DNA of 6,266 nt from assembly GCA_039934875.1 (NCBI GenBank), contig JBDTLH010000341.1:1-6266 (forward strand), written 5' to 3'. The stretch is from JBDTLH01 sp039934875. GTDB taxonomy: Bacteria; Acidobacteriota; Terriglobia; Terriglobales; Acidobacteriaceae. The notes beneath the pieces are model-generated. The model had not been told where the DNA came from, did no database searches, and saw nothing but the letters and a program-made list of their open reading frames with translations. Both the position numbers and the translations under genes were made by a program. Below are positions 5,668 through 6,266 of this stretch, piece after piece (positions within the stretch are counted from its first letter, which is position 1; each line of letters begins with the position of its first letter).

Positions 5668-6156
5668 ATCATCTTGTGGAGTGTCGGAGGGATAGAAGGC
5701 TGGGGGCTGGGGCTTGGAGGGAGTGCCTCCAAAAACAAGTATCAGGGAGTTACTTTCCCTGTTCCCTCGTTTTAATTCCCTGTTAATTTCGGTCCGGAAA
5801 TACGCCCGAGTGGGCGCAAGACCCTCAATCGAGAGGAGTTGCGAGCGTGCTCATCGAGAACCCACCCCACAAAACGCATATATTCCCTGTATTTTTCCCT
5901 GTTAGCAGGGATAATGGTTCGCAAAGGACTGCATCCACCGCCAGACAGTCCTAACTTGCCCGCTCTCTCGTCCTTTCGGCACCAGTTTCCCTGCATTCCG
6001 TCGCAAACTGCGCGACTTTGTCCCTGCAGAGAATCGCTACACGCCCTAACGGGCGGCGGGGATTGGGCCCGCATTTCTCCGCCAATGCGATAGGAAGTCC
6101 GGGTATTCTAATTCCAGGGTCACGATCAGAGACGCGCCAATTGGACCTTCATAAGT
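5668..6156. other. Non-coding, hairpin- and repeat-rich stretch
   Basis: I see no gene on either strand; open frames here match no family I know and overlap each other. The stretch contains hairpins at 5714-5732 (TTGGAGG/CCTCCAA), 5743-5761 (CAGGGA/TCCCTG), 5803-5816 and 6042-6055 (both CGCCC-N4-GGGCG), 5896-5911 (TCCCTG/CAGGGA) and 6056-6072 (GCGGG/CCCGC), plus TTCCCTG repeats. None carries a good T-run, so terminators are not supported. No convincing promoter for the gene at 6166 was found. Confidence 0.6.
5743..5911. repeat. Cluster of TTCCCTGT / ACAGGGAA repeats
   Basis: TTCCCTGTT occurs at 5755-5763, 5776-5784 and 5895-5903, and TTCCCTGTA at 5883-5891. A TTCCCTC variant is at 5762-5768. 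Inverted copies CAGGGA lie at 5743-5748 and 5906-5911 and can pair with the outermost direct copies (TCCCTG at 5756-5761 and 5896-5901). Weaker TTCCCTGC and TCCCTGC copies follow at 5987-5994 and 6021-6027. Spacing is irregular, so this is not CRISPR. It resembles, from memory, dispersed ACAGGGAATT-type intergenic repeats in soil bacteria. Confidence 0.6.
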
Positions 6157-6161
6157 AGGAG
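6157..6161 (+). promoter_or_regulatory. Ribosome binding site of the Rossmann-fold gene
   Basis: AGGAG lies 4 bases before the GTG at 6166. The spacing is slightly short, but there is no other start codon in this frame between the upstream stop (6109-6111) and the Rossmann motif. Confidence 0.55.
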
Positions 6162-6165
6162 AGTT

Positions 6166-6266
6166 GTGTCTGTATCCGAACGGGTAGCGATAGCCGGTGC
6201 CACTGGTTACATAGGTGGCCGTGTTGCCCCTCGTTTGCTCGATCACCGCTACGCCATTCGGTGCCT
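6166..6266 (+). CDS. NAD(P)-binding Rossmann-fold protein (SDR/NmrA-like), 5' end only
   Basis: The first 33 codons are present and the gene runs off the right edge. From GTG 6166 the product begins with SVSERVAIAGATGYIGGRVA followed by PRLLDHRYAIRC. The strand-loop-helix with GATGYIGG (residues 11-18) is the TGxxGxxG dinucleotide-binding motif of atypical/extended short-chain dehydrogenases, and the PRLL...H...IRC continuation matches NmrA-like or DUF2867-associated NAD(P)H-binding proteins. The substrate and even the presence of catalytic Tyr/Lys cannot be judged from this fragment. There is no signal peptide, so it should be cytoplasmic. It appears to be the first gene after the non-coding stretch. 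Confidence 0.78.
   Translation, partial: MSVSERVAIAGATGYIGGRVAPRLLDHRYAIRC

Noticed and set aside
5743..6027. CRISPR array from the TTCCCTGT repeats
   Set aside because: The repeat unit is only 8-9 bases, spacing is irregular, copies occur in both orientations and no cas genes are present.
6042..6072. Intrinsic terminator from the two adjoining GC hairpins
   Set aside because: No T-run follows either stem on the plus strand or on the minus strand.
5772..6093. Overlapping frames on both strands in the repeat region
   Set aside because: Neither has a recognisable family, a good ribosome binding site or sensible composition; the minus-strand one partly translates the ACAGGGAA repeats as NRE/YRE.
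6046..6246. Minus-strand frame at the right edge
   Set aside because: It is antisense to the GATGYIGG Rossmann motif of the plus-strand gene beginning at 6166.

Overview
The window looks like part of an acidobacterial (Terriglobia-type) chromosome. This rests on high GC, strongly C- or G-ending codons, a very long secreted Asp-box (BNR) protein, an RNB ribonuclease of the IDNDTSRDLDQ type and abundant decayed mobile DNA. The taxonomic call is inference from gene content, not from a marker gene.

Layout. A large secreted beta-propeller protein (97-3414, +) fills the first half. It is followed after 37 bases by the 5' half of an RNB-family exoribonuclease gene (3452 to about 4120, +). That gene breaks off abruptly and is joined to the C-terminal quarter of an IS3-family OrfB transposase (about 4121-4401, +). 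The 3' half of the ribonuclease and the front of the insertion sequence are both absent, so the junction is a deletion scar and not a simple insertion. A non-coding stretch with an imperfect palindrome and a candidate promoter leads to a complete small gene for a secreted DUF4440/SnoaL-like protein (4745-5236, +), which has a clear intrinsic terminator (5257-5285).

Beyond the terminator, on the minus strand, lies the C-terminal part of an OppF/DppF-type peptide ABC transporter ATPase (about 5667-5375). It has lost its N-terminal half and carries two frameshifts. From 5668 to 6165 there is no gene. This stretch holds several small hairpins, a CGCCC-N4-GGGCG hairpin that occurs twice, and a cluster of TTCCCTGT repeats. 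At the right edge the first 33 codons of an NAD(P)-binding Rossmann (SDR/NmrA-like) protein begin at 6166 (+).

The only intact genes are the propeller protein, the small secreted protein and, as far as visible, the edge-truncated oxidoreductase. They show no shared pathway. The region from 3452 to 6165 reads mostly as a genomic scrapyard: three broken genes in about 2.7 kb with short repeats between them. I do not see a convincing new defence or biosynthetic system. The points most worth checking are the ribonuclease/transposase deletion junction, the repeat and hairpin cluster at 5714-6072, and the structured element at 4493-4530.
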